Shown: piece by piece, positions 30,431 through 43,694 of the stretch | Numbering within the stretch: position 1 is the stretch's first letter | Layout: each line of letters opens with the position of its first letter | Assembly: GCF_034008635.1 (NCBI RefSeq) | Contig: NZ_CP125378.1 | Coordinates: 6,262,501-6,326,500 of the forward strand | Length of the DNA stretch: 64,000 nucleotides | DNA from: Pseudomonas sp. P8_229 | Lineage (GTDB): Bacteria > Pseudomonadota > Gammaproteobacteria > Pseudomonadales > Pseudomonadaceae | Direction of reading: 5' to 3' | Notes under the pieces: model-generated | The model's database searches: none | Told to the model about the DNA's origin: nothing | What the model saw: the letters and a program-made list of their open reading frames with translations, nothing else | Made by a program: the position numbers and the translations under genes

Positions 30431-32662
30431 TCAGCCCTCAGGCTTGAGAATCAACACCGCCAACGGCGGCAGATTCAACTCCAGCGACAGCGACTGCCCA
30501 TGGCTCGCCACCTCGTCGGTGAACGCGCCACCGCCATTGCCATAATTGGACCCGGCATAGGTGTCGGCATCACTGTTGAGCAGCTCGGTCCAGCGCCCGG
30601 CGAACGGCACGCCAACACGGTAGGACTGACGTGGCACAGGGGTGAAGTTGGCCACCACCAGCACCGGTTTGCCGTCCTTGCTCCAGCGCAGCCATGCATA
30701 CACGCTGTTGATCGCATCATCGCCGATCAGCCACTGGAATCCCTGCGGCGCGTCGTCCTGATCGTGCAGCGCCGGTTCGTCGCGGTACAGGCGATTGAGG
30801 TCGCCGACCAGTTTCTGCACGCCTTTGTGCTCGGAATACTGCAGCAGATACCAGTCGAGTTGCTGATCGTGATTCCACTCGCGCCACTGGCCGAACTCGC
30901 AACCCATGAACAACAGCTTCTTGCCCGGGTGGGTCCACATGAAGCTCAGATAGGCGCGCAGGTTGGCGAACTTCTGCCAGCGATCGCCGGGCATTTTGTC
31001 GATCAGCGAGTGCTTGCCGTGCACCACTTCGTCGTGGGAAATCGGCAGGATGAAGCGCTCGGACCAGGCGTAGACCAGACCAAAGCTCAGCTCGTTGTGA
31101 TGATGCGCGCGGTACACCGGGTCCTGCTGGATGTAGTGCAGCGAGTCGTGCATCCAGCCCATGTTCCATTTGTAGGCAAAACCGAGGCCGCCCTGCTGGG
31201 TGCTCTGGCTGACGCCCGGCCATGCGGTGGACTCTTCGGCAATCACCAGCGCGCCCGGCGCTTCCAGTTCGACCACGTCATTCAAGTGCCGGAGGAAATC
31301 GATGGCTTCCAGATTTTCCCGGCCGCCGTGGCGGTTCGGCACCCATTCGCCGGCCTTGCGCGAATAATCGCGATAAAGCATCGAGGCCACCGCGTCGACC
31401 CGCAGGCCATCGACGTGAAAATGCTTCAACCAGTGCAGCGCCGACGCCAGCATGTAGCCGTGCACTTCGGTGCGCCCGAGGTTGTAGATCAGTGTGTCCC
31501 AGTCCTGATGGAAGCCTTCCAGCGGGTTGCCGTATTCGTACAGCGCCGTGCCGTCGAACTGCGCCAGGCCATGGGTATCGGTGGGGAAATGCGCCGGCAC
31601 CCAGTCGAGAATCACGCCGATACCGGCCTGGTGACAGGTGTTGACGAATTCGCCGAACTGCTCCGGCGTGCCGTAACGCGCACTCGGGGCGAATTGCGAG
31701 AGCAACTGATAACCCCACGAACCACCGAACGGGTGTTCCATGATCGGCATCAGTTCGATGTGGGTGAAGCCCAGTTCCTTGACGTAAGGAATCAGCCGCT
31801 CGGCCAGCTCCGGCCAGGTGTACTGGCGGGCTACTTCGCCCAGATCGTCCAGTTCGCACTGCCACGATCCGGCATGCAATTCGTAGATCGACAGCGGCTG
31901 CGAATGCTGTTGCCGCTCGCGACGGCCGCTCATCCAGTCCTGATCCTGCCAGTTGATCTGCAGCGGCGCGGCGACTTTCGAGGCGGTGTCCGGTGGCAGG
32001 CTGGTGGCCAGGGCCATCGGGTCGGCCTTCAGCGGCAGAATGCCGTGGGCACCGAGAATTTCGTACTTGTACAACTCACCCGCCTGCAGGCGCGGAATGA
32101 ACAACTCCCAGACCCCGGACGGATGCCGCAAACGCATCGGATGGCGGCGCCCGTCCCACACGTTGAAGTCACCGACCACCGACACCCGGCGGGCATTCGG
32201 CGCCCATACGGCAAAGCGCACGCCCTCCACGCCATCAACGCTTGTCAGTTGTGCGCCGAGGCAACCGCTCAGGTCGCGGTGGTTGCCTTCGGCGAACAGA
32301 TACAAATCCATTTCCCCGAGCAACTGGCCGAAGCTGTAGGGATCTTCCGCCACCTGCTCGCCACCGGACCAGCGGGTGCGCAACAGATACGGCCGCGCCT
32401 GGGCAAAGTGCCCGACAAACAGCCCCGGGGTTTCGGTGGCCGTGAGTTCGCCGCGCTCTTCGCCGCTGTCCCTGTCCAATACTTCAACTTTCAACGCCCC
32501 GGGCAGATAAGCCCGGATGAATTGCCCGCCGGCACCATCGCCGTGCGGACCGAGAATGGAAAACGGGTCGTGATGTTCGGCGCGCACCAGGGCGTCGATG
32601 TCCTGCGCCACCGGCAACAATGCCTCTTTGGCGTGACCCTGTTCCTTGTTCGAGAAACTCAT
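30431..32662 (-). CDS. glgB: 1,4-alpha-glucan branching enzyme (GH13)
   Basis: Makes alpha-1,6 branches in the glucan produced by GlgE or GlgA. It has 743 residues, the long form with two N-terminal beta domains (first about 25-115, DPFSILGPH; second a CBM48 at about 130-225, [19 protein letters not shown]), then the barrel: [10 protein letters not shown] (region I), [17 protein letters not shown] (nucleophile Asp), [13 protein letters not shown] (acid/base Glu) and [14 protein letters not shown] (region IV). The last gene of glgE-treS-glgB; its ATG lies 2 nt after the treS stop. Confidence 0.96.
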   Translation of the reverse strand: MSFSNKEQGHAKEALLPVAQDIDALVRAEHHDPFSILGPHGDGAGGQFIRAYLPGALKVEVLDRDSGEERGELTATETPGLFVGHFAQARPYLLRTRWSGGEQVAEDPYSFGQLLGEMDLYLFAEGNHRDLSGCLGAQLTSVDGVEGVRFAVWAPNARRVSVVGDFNVWDGRRHPMRLRHPSGVWELFIPRLQAGELYKYEILGAHGILPLKADPMALATSLPPDTASKVAAPLQINWQDQDWMSGRRERQQHSQPLSIYELHAGSWQCELDDLGEVARQYTWPELAERLIPYVKELGFTHIELMPIMEHPFGGSWGYQLLSQFAPSARYGTPEQFGEFVNTCHQAGIGVILDWVPAHFPTDTHGLAQFDGTALYEYGNPLEGFHQDWDTLIYNLGRTEVHGYMLASALHWLKHFHVDGLRVDAVASMLYRDYSRKAGEWVPNRHGGRENLEAIDFLRHLNDVVELEAPGALVIAEESTAWPGVSQSTQQGGLGFAYKWNMGWMHDSLHYIQQDPVYRAHHHNELSFGLVYAWSERFILPISHDEVVHGKHSLIDKMPGDRWQKFANLRAYLSFMWTHPGKKLLFMGCEFGQWREWNHDQQLDWYLLQYSEHKGVQKLVGDLNRLYRDEPALHDQDDAPQGFQWLIGDDAINSVYAWLRWSKDGKPVLVVANFTPVPRQSYRVGVPFAGRWTELLNSDADTYAGSNYGNGGGAFTDEVASHGQSLSLELNLPPLAVLILKPEG

Positions 32663-32664
32663 GA

Positions 32665-36006
<3,342 letters not shown>

Positions 36007-36043
36007 GTGAAACTCCTGCTGAATGCTTTAAAAGCGCCCCACG

Positions 36044-36154
36044 ATGATCGTTCCCCCGCTCTGCGTGGGAATGCCGCCATGGACGCTCTGCGTCCGTTTC
36101 TGGGACGCGGAGCGTCCCGGGATGCATTCCCACGCAGAGCGTGGGAACGATCAT
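36044..36154. repeat. Palindromic repeat between glgE and treS
   Basis: ATGATCGTTCCCCCGCTCTG at 36044 onwards and CAGAGCGTGGGAACGATCAT ending at 36154 are arms of a 31-bp near-perfect inverted repeat around a spacer that has a second internal hairpin (GGACGCTCTGCGTCC, GGGACGCGGAGCGTCCC). This is a different repeat class from the REPs elsewhere in the window. Its last base is part of the glgE stop codon. Confidence 0.85.
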
Positions 36155-38151
36155 TACGTAGCGGTGATTCGCCAGATCCCGAACGGCTGATACGCCGGGT
36201 CAATGCGCATGAACTGGTACTTGCCATGCCAGTCCCAACGATGCCCATTCATCAAATCCTCACCGTGGGTCGTCGCGTCGTCCGGCAAGCCCATCTCCCA
36301 TAGCGGCAGCTCGAAATTCGCCTCCTGCACGTGGTGCGGGTCGAGGCTCACCGCCACCAGGATGAAGTTGCTGCCGTCGAAGCTGCGCTTGCCGAAATAC
36401 AGAATGTTGTCGTTCCAGGCGTTGTAGACCTTCAGGCCCAGATGCGTGTGCAGCGCCGGGTTCTGTCGGCGGATGCGGTTGAGCTGGGCGATTTCGGCAA
36501 TGATGTTGCCCGGCGCATTGAAGTCGCGGACACGGATTTCGTATTTCTCCGAATCAAGGTATTCCTCCTTGCCCGGCACGGGGGCCGCCTCGCACAGTTC
36601 GTACCCCGAATACATTCCCCAGAGGCCCGACCCCATGGTCGCCAGCGCCGCGCGGATCAGAAAACCCGGACGCCCCGACTCATGCAGGAACGCCGGGTTG
36701 ATGTCCGGCGTGTTGACGAAGAAGTTCGGCCGGTAGCACTCGCGCCACGGCGACTCATTGAGTTCGGTGAAATAGGTCGCCAGCTCCGACTTGGTGTTAC
36801 GCCAGGTGAAATAGGTGTAGCTCTGGGTGTAACCGACCTTGCCCAGGCGCGCCATCATCGCCGGGGTGGTGAAGGCTTCCGCGAGGAAGATCACCTCCGG
36901 GTGCAGTGCGCGCACATCGGCGATCAACCATTGCCAGAACGGCAGCGGTTTGGTGTGCGGATTGTCGACACGGAAGATCTTCACGCCTTCGGCAACCCAG
37001 CCAACCACGATGTCGCGCAGCTCGACCCACAGACTGGGGATCGCCTCCGGCGCATAAAAGTCGACGTTGACGATGTCCTGATATTTCTTCGGCGGGTTCT
37101 CCGCGTATTTGATCGTGCCGTCCGGGCGCCAGTTGAACCAGCCCGGGTGCTGTTTGAGCCACGGGTGATCCTGGGAGCACTGGATGGCGAAATCGAGGGC
37201 GATTTCCAGGCCATGCTCGGCGGCAGCGGCCACCAGCCGGCGGAAGTCTTCGCGGGTCCCTAGTTGCGAGTGAATCGCCTCGTGGCCGCCCTCCTCGCTG
37301 CCGATGGCGTAGGGGCTGCCCGGATCATCCGGCCCGGCGGTCAGGGAGTTGTTGCGACCCTTGCGGTGGGCGCGGCCGATCGGGTGGATCGGGGTGAAAT
37401 ACAGCACGTCGAAGCCCATGTCCTGAATCATCGGCAAACGCGCGTGTACGTCGTTGAAGGTGCCGTGACGGTTGTGATCGTCGGTGATCGAGCGCGGAAA
37501 CAGCTCGTACCAACTGGCGAATTCAGCCAGTTCACGTTCGACGTCCATCGGAAACTCGGCGCTCAGGCTCAGGTAGGCGCGGTGATCGGCCTGCGCCATC
37601 AATTGCGCACTGCGCGGGTGCAGAAACAGCGCCACCTGCTCGGTTTCGAGCAGGCCGGACAGGTCATGGTGCAGCGCCGCAAGTTGTTCGCTGAGCTGGC
37701 CTTCGCTACGTTCGGCGGCCAGTTGCACCATGCTCCGGCCTTCCTGCAGCTCCAGTGAGACCGGGACCGCAGCGTGGTGTTTTTTCTCCAGTTCGTACTG
37801 GAAACTGGCGAAGTGATCGATCCACGCTTCGACGCAATACACAAAGCGCCCCTGATGCTCAGGACGAAAGCGCCCTTCCCAGCTGTTGTTGCCCAGATCG
37901 TTCATGACCTCGCTCTGCCAGGTCTCAGTGCCTTCCTCGTGCCAGCGGATGCGCACCGCGAGCTTGTCGTGCCCGTCGGCAAACACTTTGCTGGTGACGA
38001 CCACGTCACGCCCGGCAATCGACTTGGCGGCGAACTGCCCGCCGTCGAGGGTCGGCATGGTGCTTTCGATCACGATGCGCGGCAGCAGCAACGCCTGCGA
38101 CAGCGGCATGTGCGGGTTGTAGCTCTGCTCTGAAGGTTTTTCAGCAGTCAT
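36154..38151 (-). CDS. glgE: Alpha-1,4-glucan:maltose-1-phosphate maltosyltransferase (GH13_3)
   Basis: Extends alpha-1,4-glucan by maltosyl units from maltose-1-phosphate. It has 665 residues. The N-terminal domain (about 20-120) with the S/N region is followed by the barrel: YFTPIHPIGRAHRKGRNN, a GlgE hallmark, DFAIQCSQDHPW, VKIFRVDNPHTKPLPFWQW (nucleophile Asp), IFLAEAFTTP (acid/base Glu) and FVNTPDINPAFL. ATG 38151 is chosen since AAGGAGA lies about 7 nt upstream; a frame extension to 38235 has no support. First gene of glgE-treS-glgB; 147 nt with a palindromic repeat lie before treS. Confidence 0.95.
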   Translation of the reverse strand: MTAEKPSEQSYNPHMPLSQALLLPRIVIESTMPTLDGGQFAAKSIAGRDVVVTSKVFADGHDKLAVRIRWHEEGTETWQSEVMNDLGNNSWEGRFRPEHQGRFVYCVEAWIDHFASFQYELEKKHHAAVPVSLELQEGRSMVQLAAERSEGQLSEQLAALHHDLSGLLETEQVALFLHPRSAQLMAQADHRAYLSLSAEFPMDVERELAEFASWYELFPRSITDDHNRHGTFNDVHARLPMIQDMGFDVLYFTPIHPIGRAHRKGRNNSLTAGPDDPGSPYAIGSEEGGHEAIHSQLGTREDFRRLVAAAAEHGLEIALDFAIQCSQDHPWLKQHPGWFNWRPDGTIKYAENPPKKYQDIVNVDFYAPEAIPSLWVELRDIVVGWVAEGVKIFRVDNPHTKPLPFWQWLIADVRALHPEVIFLAEAFTTPAMMARLGKVGYTQSYTYFTWRNTKSELATYFTELNESPWRECYRPNFFVNTPDINPAFLHESGRPGFLIRAALATMGSGLWGMYSGYELCEAAPVPGKEEYLDSEKYEIRVRDFNAPGNIIAEIAQLNRIRRQNPALHTHLGLKVYNAWNDNILYFGKRSFDGSNFILVAVSLDPHHVQEANFELPLWEMGLPDDATTHGEDLMNGHRWDWHGKYQFMRIDPAYQPFGIWRITAT

Positions 38152-38368
38152 TGAGCATCTCTCCTTAACGCCCCAAGGACGCTCTTGTGCCGGATCGGTG
38201 TTCACAAAGAGGCACCGGCCCCGACATGAACTCACTTAGGTTCCGAGCGACGCGCGCGGGGAAAAGTTCACAGGGATTTGCCTGGATAAATAAGCGGATC
38301 GAATTCGCCACGAGGTGGTCAATCCACTTAAGCACGTCTCACGCCATGTGCCACACGGAGGTCTACAG

Positions 38369-38527
38369 ATGAACATCCCGATCCCGGCGCAAACGCCTGA
38401 TCCGAACATCGACAAACCCACCCTGCCCGAGACCGAACCACAACCGATTCCCGAGCAGGAGCCGCCTGGCACCACGCCGCCGGCGAAGGAAGAACCGCCG
38501 ACCACGATGCCGCCGGTGATCGTCTGA
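38369..38527 (+). CDS. Small proline-rich protein, 52 aa
   Basis: Short, almost entirely disordered peptide rich in Pro, Glu and Thr (MNIPIPAQTPDPNIDKP ... TTMPPVIV), without signal peptide or membrane segment. ACGGAGG lies about 9 nt before ATG 38369, a good ribosome binding site. It is divergent from glgE, 217 nt away, so the two may share a control region. No function is known to me. Confidence 0.65.
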   Translation: MNIPIPAQTPDPNIDKPTLPETEPQPIPEQEPPGTTPPAKEEPPTTMPPVIV

Positions 38528-38551
38528 CTCCACCGCCTGAGCGACGCTCAG

Positions 38552-39064
38552 TCAGAGGTGATCATTGTGCTGCTGGTCTTTTTCAAAGAGCTTCACGATG
38601 TGCGGCATCACGCTGAAGATCGCCAGTGCCAGAAAGGTGCTGAGCAGCGCAGTCGCCTCTTTACCCAACCCGGCCGCCACGCCAATGGCGGCCGTCATCC
38701 ACAGCCCCGCTGCCGTGGTCAGGCCTTTGACATGGCCTTCATCACCTTGCTGATTCTTCAGGATCGTCCCGGCGCCGAGAAAACCGATCCCGGCAATCAC
38801 CCCCTGCAACACCCGGCTCATCGCATCGGATTCGGCCCCCGAGGTCTGCGGCACCAGCACAAACAGCGCCGCACCGAGCGCCACCAGCATGTGCGTGCGT
38901 ACCCCGGCAGCCTTGCCCTTGTGCTCGCGCTCGAACCCCAATATTCCGCCCAGCACCGCCGCCATCAGCAGGCGCACGGTGATGCGCGTCAGTTGCGAGG
39001 CGTCGCCGACGTCGGCGAACTCCGCTTGCAGCGTTGCCCACACTTCATGCCACCAGGCGTCCAT
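38552..39064 (-). CDS. MgtC/SapB family inner-membrane protein
   Basis: Membrane protein of 170 residues. It shows the MgtC N-terminal domain: LLMAAVLGGILGFEREHKGKAAGVRTHMLVALGAALF, with the conserved G-x-E-R and R-T-H, then GVIAGIGFLGAGTIL and GLTTAAGLWMTAAIGVAAGLG, giving four or five transmembrane segments. The long C-terminal ACT-like domain of Salmonella MgtC is absent, so this is the short SapB form. MgtC proteins are linked to Mg limitation and virulence; the biochemical activity remains unsettled. GGAGGGAG directly precedes ATG 39064; the longer frame to 39112 lacks a site. Confidence 0.88.
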   Translation of the reverse strand: MDAWWHEVWATLQAEFADVGDASQLTRITVRLLMAAVLGGILGFEREHKGKAAGVRTHMLVALGAALFVLVPQTSGAESDAMSRVLQGVIAGIGFLGAGTILKNQQGDEGHVKGLTTAAGLWMTAAIGVAAGLGKEATALLSTFLALAIFSVMPHIVKLFEKDQQHNDHL

Positions 39065-39185
39065 CGCTCCCTCCTTCTTATACGTGGTTAGTCGATGGAC
39101 AGCGCCGACCATTAATCGGTTGCGTCGAACGATCCCCCCGCGCAGCGCCCTAACCTTTTAGATACCCCTGAAAAAGGACTGCCTC

Positions 39186-39434
39186 ATGCCCCTTCGAGTC
39201 GATGAATCCAATCCCGAATCAAAAGTGTGTTTTTTCACCGTCGAAAATGGCGAGGAAATTCGCATTTGCGACACCCTGGAAGTCAGGACCGATAGCGAAA
39301 AAGCCATGTCGTTCGTGGAAATAGAAGGCCGGCGCGTTTACGTCACCGAAGTGGAGGCCGATGCATTGACTGTCGCGGGCGCCAAGGACGGCCGTAAACA
39401 CCTGAAGACCGACGAGAGTGATTCGGTGATTTGA
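39186..39434 (+). CDS. Small conserved hypothetical protein (DUF3203-like)
   Basis: Acidic protein of 82 residues with alternating strands (RRVYVTEVEADALTVAGAKDGRKHLK). The pattern resembles DUF3203, a small Pseudomonas family of unknown function; this match is from memory and should be checked. AAGGA lies about 11 nt upstream of the ATG. It stands alone between mgtC-like and ccoG genes. Confidence 0.65.
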   Translation: MPLRVDESNPESKVCFFTVENGEEIRICDTLEVRTDSEKAMSFVEIEGRRVYVTEVEADALTVAGAKDGRKHLKTDESDSVI

Positions 39435-39623
39435 CTGACCCTGATCAACACCCGGCGCAAACGTCTGCGATAGGCCTTTGCGCCTTTATCGGCGGGCTGC
39501 TTCAAGTTGTCGCAGGGACGCTGCAAAAGCACATCTGATCCGCTTTTTATTCAAATACCTGAGTCTGTTATGCAAACAGATCGGCGCTCATAGTTCATTC
39601 GCCTGATGGAGGCTGATGAGCGA

Positions 39624-41060
39624 ATGACCATGAGCGAACAAATTCCCGTCCGAACCGTAGAAGCAACGCCAACCATAAAAAGTGTGCCTGGTCGCCCAAT
39701 GAAGGCGAAGGCCGGCTCCACCGACAATCACATCCACACGCGCAGTTTCACCGGCCTGTTCCGCACCCTGCGGATGAGCGGCGCGGGGTTTCTGTTTTTG
39801 CTGTTTTTCGGCACCGTGTGGCTGAACTGGGGCGGCCGTCAGGCGGTGTTGTGGGACCTTGCCGAAAGCAAATTCCACATCTTCGGCGCGACCTTCTGGC
39901 CACAGGATTTCATCCTGCTCTCGGCGCTGCTGATCATTGCCGCGTTCGGGCTCTTCGCCATCACCGTGTTCGCCGGCCGGGTCTGGTGCGGCTACACCTG
40001 CCCGCAGAGTTCGTGGACGTGGATCTTCATGTGGTGCGAGAAAATCACTGAAGGCGAGCGCAACCAGCGGATCAAGCTGCAAGCGGCGCCCTGGGGCCTG
40101 AACAAACTGGCCCGGCGTGCGGCCAAGCACACCTTGTGGCTGACGATCAGCGTGATGACCGGGCTGACCTTCGTCGGCTACTTCACCCCGATCCGGCCGC
40201 TGGCTGAAGAGCTGTTCACCCTGCAGATCGGCGGGGTCAGCCTGTTCTGGGTGCTGTTCTTCACCGCTGCCACCTACATCAACGCCGGTTGGCTGCGCGA
40301 GGCGGTCTGCATGCACATGTGCCCGTATGCGCGGTTTCAGAGCGTGATGTTCGACAAGGACACTCTGGCGATTTCCTACGACGTGGCCCGTGGCGAAAAC
40401 CGTGGCCCGCGCAAACGTGAGGTGAAACCTGCCGAAGCGGGACTGGGCGATTGCATCGACTGCCAGTTGTGCGTGCAGGTCTGCCCGACCGGCATCGACA
40501 TCCGTGACGGCCTGCAGATGGAATGTATTGGCTGCGCCGCGTGCATCGACGCCTGTGACTCGATCATGGACAAAATGAACTACCCGCGCGGCCTGATCCG
40601 CTACAGTTCCGAGCACGAATTGCAGGGCGGCAAGACCCATCTGCTGCGGCCACGGCTGATCGGTTACGTTGCGGTGCTACTGGTGATGATCGGCGCTCTG
40701 GCGCTGGCACTGGTCGAACGGCCGATGGTCTCGCTGGACGTGACCAAGGACCGTGGACTGTTCCGCGAGAACGGTCAGGGCCAGATCGAGAACATCTACA
40801 CCCTCAAGGTCATCAACAAGACCCAACAGCGGCAGGACTACAACCTGAGCCTGGTGGATGGCGACGGCTTCCAGTTGCAGGGCAAGACCGAACTGAGCCT
40901 CGCCCCGGGTGAAATTGTCGATGTGCCGGTGTCGGTGGCGATGACCACGGAACGCCCGAGCAGCAGTTCGCAGACCTTGAGCTTCAAGATCGCCGACAGC
41001 GATGAGCCTGAGGTTTATAGCGTGGCGAAGAGCAGGTTTGTTGCGCCGATGAATCGTTGA
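39624..41060 (+). CDS. ccoG: Cytochrome c oxidase accessory protein CcoG (FixG)
   Basis: Membrane-bound iron-sulfur protein needed for maturation of the Cu site of cbb3 oxidases, where it acts as a cupric reductase. It has 478 residues: five to six transmembrane segments, CGYTCPQSSW near the second, HMCPYARFQ, then two ferredoxin-type [4Fe-4S] motifs, CIDCQLCVQVCP and CIGCAACIDAC, and a C-terminal periplasmic Ig-like domain (MVSLDVTKDRGLFRE onward). ATG 39624 is chosen with GGAGG about 11 nt upstream; 39606 and 39630 are possible. No ANR box was found nearby. The cbb3 genes are not in the window. Confidence 0.93.
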   Translation: MTMSEQIPVRTVEATPTIKSVPGRPMKAKAGSTDNHIHTRSFTGLFRTLRMSGAGFLFLLFFGTVWLNWGGRQAVLWDLAESKFHIFGATFWPQDFILLSALLIIAAFGLFAITVFAGRVWCGYTCPQSSWTWIFMWCEKITEGERNQRIKLQAAPWGLNKLARRAAKHTLWLTISVMTGLTFVGYFTPIRPLAEELFTLQIGGVSLFWVLFFTAATYINAGWLREAVCMHMCPYARFQSVMFDKDTLAISYDVARGENRGPRKREVKPAEAGLGDCIDCQLCVQVCPTGIDIRDGLQMECIGCAACIDACDSIMDKMNYPRGLIRYSSEHELQGGKTHLLRPRLIGYVAVLLVMIGALALALVERPMVSLDVTKDRGLFRENGQGQIENIYTLKVINKTQQRQDYNLSLVDGDGFQLQGKTELSLAPGEIVDVPVSVAMTTERPSSSSQTLSFKIADSDEPEVYSVAKSRFVAPMNR

Positions 41061-41076
41061 TCCCTTAGAATCGTCC

Positions 41077-41290
41077 CCCCTCACCCCAGCCCTCTCCCAG
41101 GGGTAGAGGGGGCCGACCGAGGTGTCTATCGCTATACATCGACCTGACAGACCGAGTCGATTATGGATTCGGCGAAGCACTTTCCGACCGAGTCGATTAT
41201 GGATTCAGCAAACCAATTTCAGGTCGGTGTATGCCGCAAGCATCCCCCAATCAGTCCCCTCTCCCTCTGGGAGAGGGCTAGGGTGAGGGC
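41077..41290. repeat. Long inverted repeat pair of the CCCTCTCCC class
   Basis: CCCTCACCCCAGCCCTCTCCC at 41079 onwards and GGGAGAGGGCTAGGGTGAGG near 41269-41288 are inverted arms about 170 nt apart, a third repeat class in the window. It fills most of the gap between ccoG and the MocR-type gene. Confidence 0.8.
41150..41206 (+). repeat. Short tandem direct repeat, 21-bp units
   Basis: GACCGAGTCGATTATGGATT plus C occurs at 41150-41170 and again at 41186-41206, a 36-bp period. It lies within the larger inverted repeat between ccoG and the regulator gene. Confidence 0.85.
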
Positions 41291-41334
41291 TTCCTCCCTG
41301 ACACACCTCAATAACACCAGCACCAAGGTACTCG

Positions 41335-42744
41335 ATGAAACGCTACGAAAAATTCGCCGACGACATCGCTGAACTGATCCGCTCCGGCGTCCTCGGCCCC
41401 GGGCAGCGGGTGCCGTCGGTGCGCTACGCCAGCCAGACTTACGGGGTCAGCCCTTCCACGGTGTTCCAAGCCTATTACCTGCTGGAACGTCGTGGCCTGA
41501 TCCGCGCCCGGCCGCGCTCCGGCTACTTCGTCAACACCCACGCGCCGAGTCCGTTTTCGGAGCCGGTGATCAGCAGCCACGTCAGCGATTCCACCGAAGT
41601 CGACGTCAGCGAACTGGTGTTCTCGGTCCTCGAATCGATCAAGGACCCGAGCACCGTACCCTTCGGCTCGGCGTTCCCCAGCCCGACCCTGTTCCCGCTG
41701 CAGCGCCTGTCGCGCTCACTGGCCAGTGCGGCGCGCGAGATGGACCCGCGCATGGTGGTCACCGACATGTCACCGGGCAACCCGCAACTGCGCCGGCAAA
41801 TCGCCCTGCGCTACATGGTCGGCGGGCTGATGCTGCCGATGGAAGAACTGCTGATCACCAACGGTGCCCTCGAAGCGCTGAACCTGTGCCTGCAAGCAGT
41901 GACCGAACCGGGTGATCTGGTGGCCATCGAAGCCCCGGCGTTCTACGCCAGCCTGCAAGTGCTGGAGCGCTTGAAACTCAAAGCCGTGGAAATCCCCGTG
42001 CACCCGCGAGATGGCATCGACCTCGGCGTCCTCGCGCAGACCCTGGAACGCCATCCGATCAAGGCCTGCTGGTGCATGACCAGTTTCCAGAACCCGATGG
42101 GCGCAACCATGCCCGAGGCGAAGAAACAGGAACTGGTCGAACTGCTGCGTCGGCATCAGGTGCCGCTGATCGAGGACGACGTTTACGCCGAGCTGTATTA
42201 CGGCCAGCAGGCGCCGAAACCGGCCAAGGCCTTCGACACCGAAGGGCTGGTGATGCACTGCGGCTCGTTCGCCAAGAGCCTGGCCCCCGGCTACCGCATC
42301 GGCTGGGTCGCCGCCGGGCGCTACGCGCAGAAAATCGAACGACTGAAACTGATGACCTCGCTGTGCGCCTCGATGCCGGCACAAGCAGCCATCGCCGACT
42401 ACCTGCAACACGGCGGCTACGATCGCCACCTGCGCAAACTGCGCTACGCCCTGGAAGAACAGCAGAGCGCGATGCTCGCAGCGATCGCCCGCTACTTCCC
42501 GGCGCAAACCCGGGTCAGCCAGCCGGCGGGCGGCTACTTTCTGTGGCTGGAACTGCCACCGCAGATGGACTCATTGAAGTTGTTTCAGATGGCATTGGCG
42601 CAGGGGATCAGCATTGCGCCGGGGCCGATCTTCTCGCCGACCCAACGCTTTCGGAACTGCATTCGCTTGAATTACGGCAGCCCGTGGACCGAGGACTCGG
42701 AAAAGGCGATGGAGACGTTGGGGCGGATTGTGCGGTCGTTCTGA
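41335..42744 (+). CDS. MocR/PdxR-type regulator (GntR winged helix plus aminotransferase-like domain)
   Basis: Transcription factor of 469 residues. Residues 1-70 are a GntR winged helix (RVPSVRYASQTYGVSPSTVFQAYYLLERRGLI); the rest is a fold-type-I aminotransferase domain with the PLP Lys in SFAKSLAPGYRIGW and the Asp/Tyr partners in IEDDVYAELYYG. Such proteins usually sense PLP or an amino compound and control a neighbouring or divergent gene. Here the upstream gap of 274 nt is filled with repeats and no divergent partner exists, so the target is not evident. The start has AAGG about 9 nt upstream. Confidence 0.9.
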   Translation: MKRYEKFADDIAELIRSGVLGPGQRVPSVRYASQTYGVSPSTVFQAYYLLERRGLIRARPRSGYFVNTHAPSPFSEPVISSHVSDSTEVDVSELVFSVLESIKDPSTVPFGSAFPSPTLFPLQRLSRSLASAAREMDPRMVVTDMSPGNPQLRRQIALRYMVGGLMLPMEELLITNGALEALNLCLQAVTEPGDLVAIEAPAFYASLQVLERLKLKAVEIPVHPRDGIDLGVLAQTLERHPIKACWCMTSFQNPMGATMPEAKKQELVELLRRHQVPLIEDDVYAELYYGQQAPKPAKAFDTEGLVMHCGSFAKSLAPGYRIGWVAAGRYAQKIERLKLMTSLCASMPAQAAIADYLQHGGYDRHLRKLRYALEEQQSAMLAAIARYFPAQTRVSQPAGGYFLWLELPPQMDSLKLFQMALAQGISIAPGPIFSPTQRFRNCIRLNYGSPWTEDSEKAMETLGRIVRSF

Positions 42745-42771
42745 CAGCTCTGTGTTGTGCGGACTATAGCT

Positions 42772-42837
42772 ATCGCGAGCAGGCTCACTCCTACATTTGA
42801 AATGCGTTCACCCTGTAGGAGTGAGCCTGCTCGCGAT
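42772..42837. repeat. REPIN
   Basis: Near-perfect inverted arms ATCGCGAGCAGGCTCACTCC and GGAGTGAGCCTGCTCGCGAT with a short central loop, between the convergent MocR-type and SDR genes; may act as a bidirectional terminator. Confidence 0.9.
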
Positions 42838-42861
42838 GAGGCCTTACCAGACGCCGTTGAA

Positions 42862-43608
42862 TTAACGACCACCACCCAGATCGACAAACGTCCCCGTCGC
42901 ATACGAAGCCTTGTCCGACAGCAACCAGACAATCGCCTCCGCCACCTCGTCCGGCCGTCCGCCCCGGGCCATCGGGATCGCCGACTCCAGCTTGCTGACC
43001 CGATCCGGATCGCCGCTCAATGCATGGAAATCGGTGTAGATGTAGCCCGGACGCACCGCGTTGACGCGAATCCCCTCGCCCGCCACTTCCTTGGACAGAC
43101 CGATGGTGAAGGTGTCGAGCGCACCTTTGGACGCCGCGTAATCGACGTACTCATTCGGTGAGCCCAGGCGTGACGCCACCGACGACACGTTGACGATACT
43201 GCCGCCCTGCCCGCCGTGCTTGGGCGACATGCGCAGGATCGCATGCTTGGCACAGAGGATCGGCGCCAATACGTTGGTTTTCATGATTTTGAGGATGCGA
43301 AATTCGGACATTTCATCGACACGCGACTTGTGCCCTACGGTGCCGGCGTTGTTCACCAGTGCAGTGACCCGCCCCAATTCGGTGTCGACCCGCTGAAACA
43401 GCGCGATCACTTCGTCTTCGATGCTGACATCGGCGCGCACGGCAATGGCTTGCGCGCCCAGCGCCCGTACTTGCTCCAGCACACTTTGCGCGGCCTGTTC
43501 ATCCGACTGATAGTTGATGCAGATCCGATAGCCCTGCTCGGCAGCCAACAACGCCGTAGCGGCGCCGATTCCGCGCCCGCCACCGGTGATCACAATGACT
43601 TTATCCAT
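42862..43608 (-). CDS. SDR family oxidoreductase
   Basis: Short-chain dehydrogenase/reductase of 248 residues. Cofactor loop TGGGRGIG (9-16), NNAG (about 86-89), catalytic Ser in NVSSVASRLG, Tyr and Lys in YAASKGALD and the C-terminal GTFVDLGGGR are all present; this is the classical type. NYQSDEQ after strand 2 lacks a clear acidic residue at the end of strand beta2, so NADP is at least as likely as NAD. AAGGG precedes the ATG. No substrate can be deduced; many such proteins are annotated as glucose dehydrogenase or 3-oxoacyl reductase by homology only. Confidence 0.9.
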   Translation of the reverse strand: MDKVIVITGGGRGIGAATALLAAEQGYRICINYQSDEQAAQSVLEQVRALGAQAIAVRADVSIEDEVIALFQRVDTELGRVTALVNNAGTVGHKSRVDEMSEFRILKIMKTNVLAPILCAKHAILRMSPKHGGQGGSIVNVSSVASRLGSPNEYVDYAASKGALDTFTIGLSKEVAGEGIRVNAVRPGYIYTDFHALSGDPDRVSKLESAIPMARGGRPDEVAEAIVWLLSDKASYATGTFVDLGGGR

Positions 43609-43694
43609 GCTGGCCCTTCCCCCAAATGCACACGTAACAGTCGGGTGGAAGAATAACCGCCATTGGCCGGTTTTGCATGGAGTCTGATCATTGC

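Noticed and set aside
39435..39605. ANR/FNR box upstream of ccoG
   Set aside because: Looked for TTGAT-N4-ATCAA because cbb3-related genes are often ANR-controlled; no acceptable match was found.
41077..41290. CRISPR-like array between ccoG and the MocR-type gene
   Set aside because: Only two copies of a 21-bp unit and an inverted pair; no regular spacers and no cas genes.
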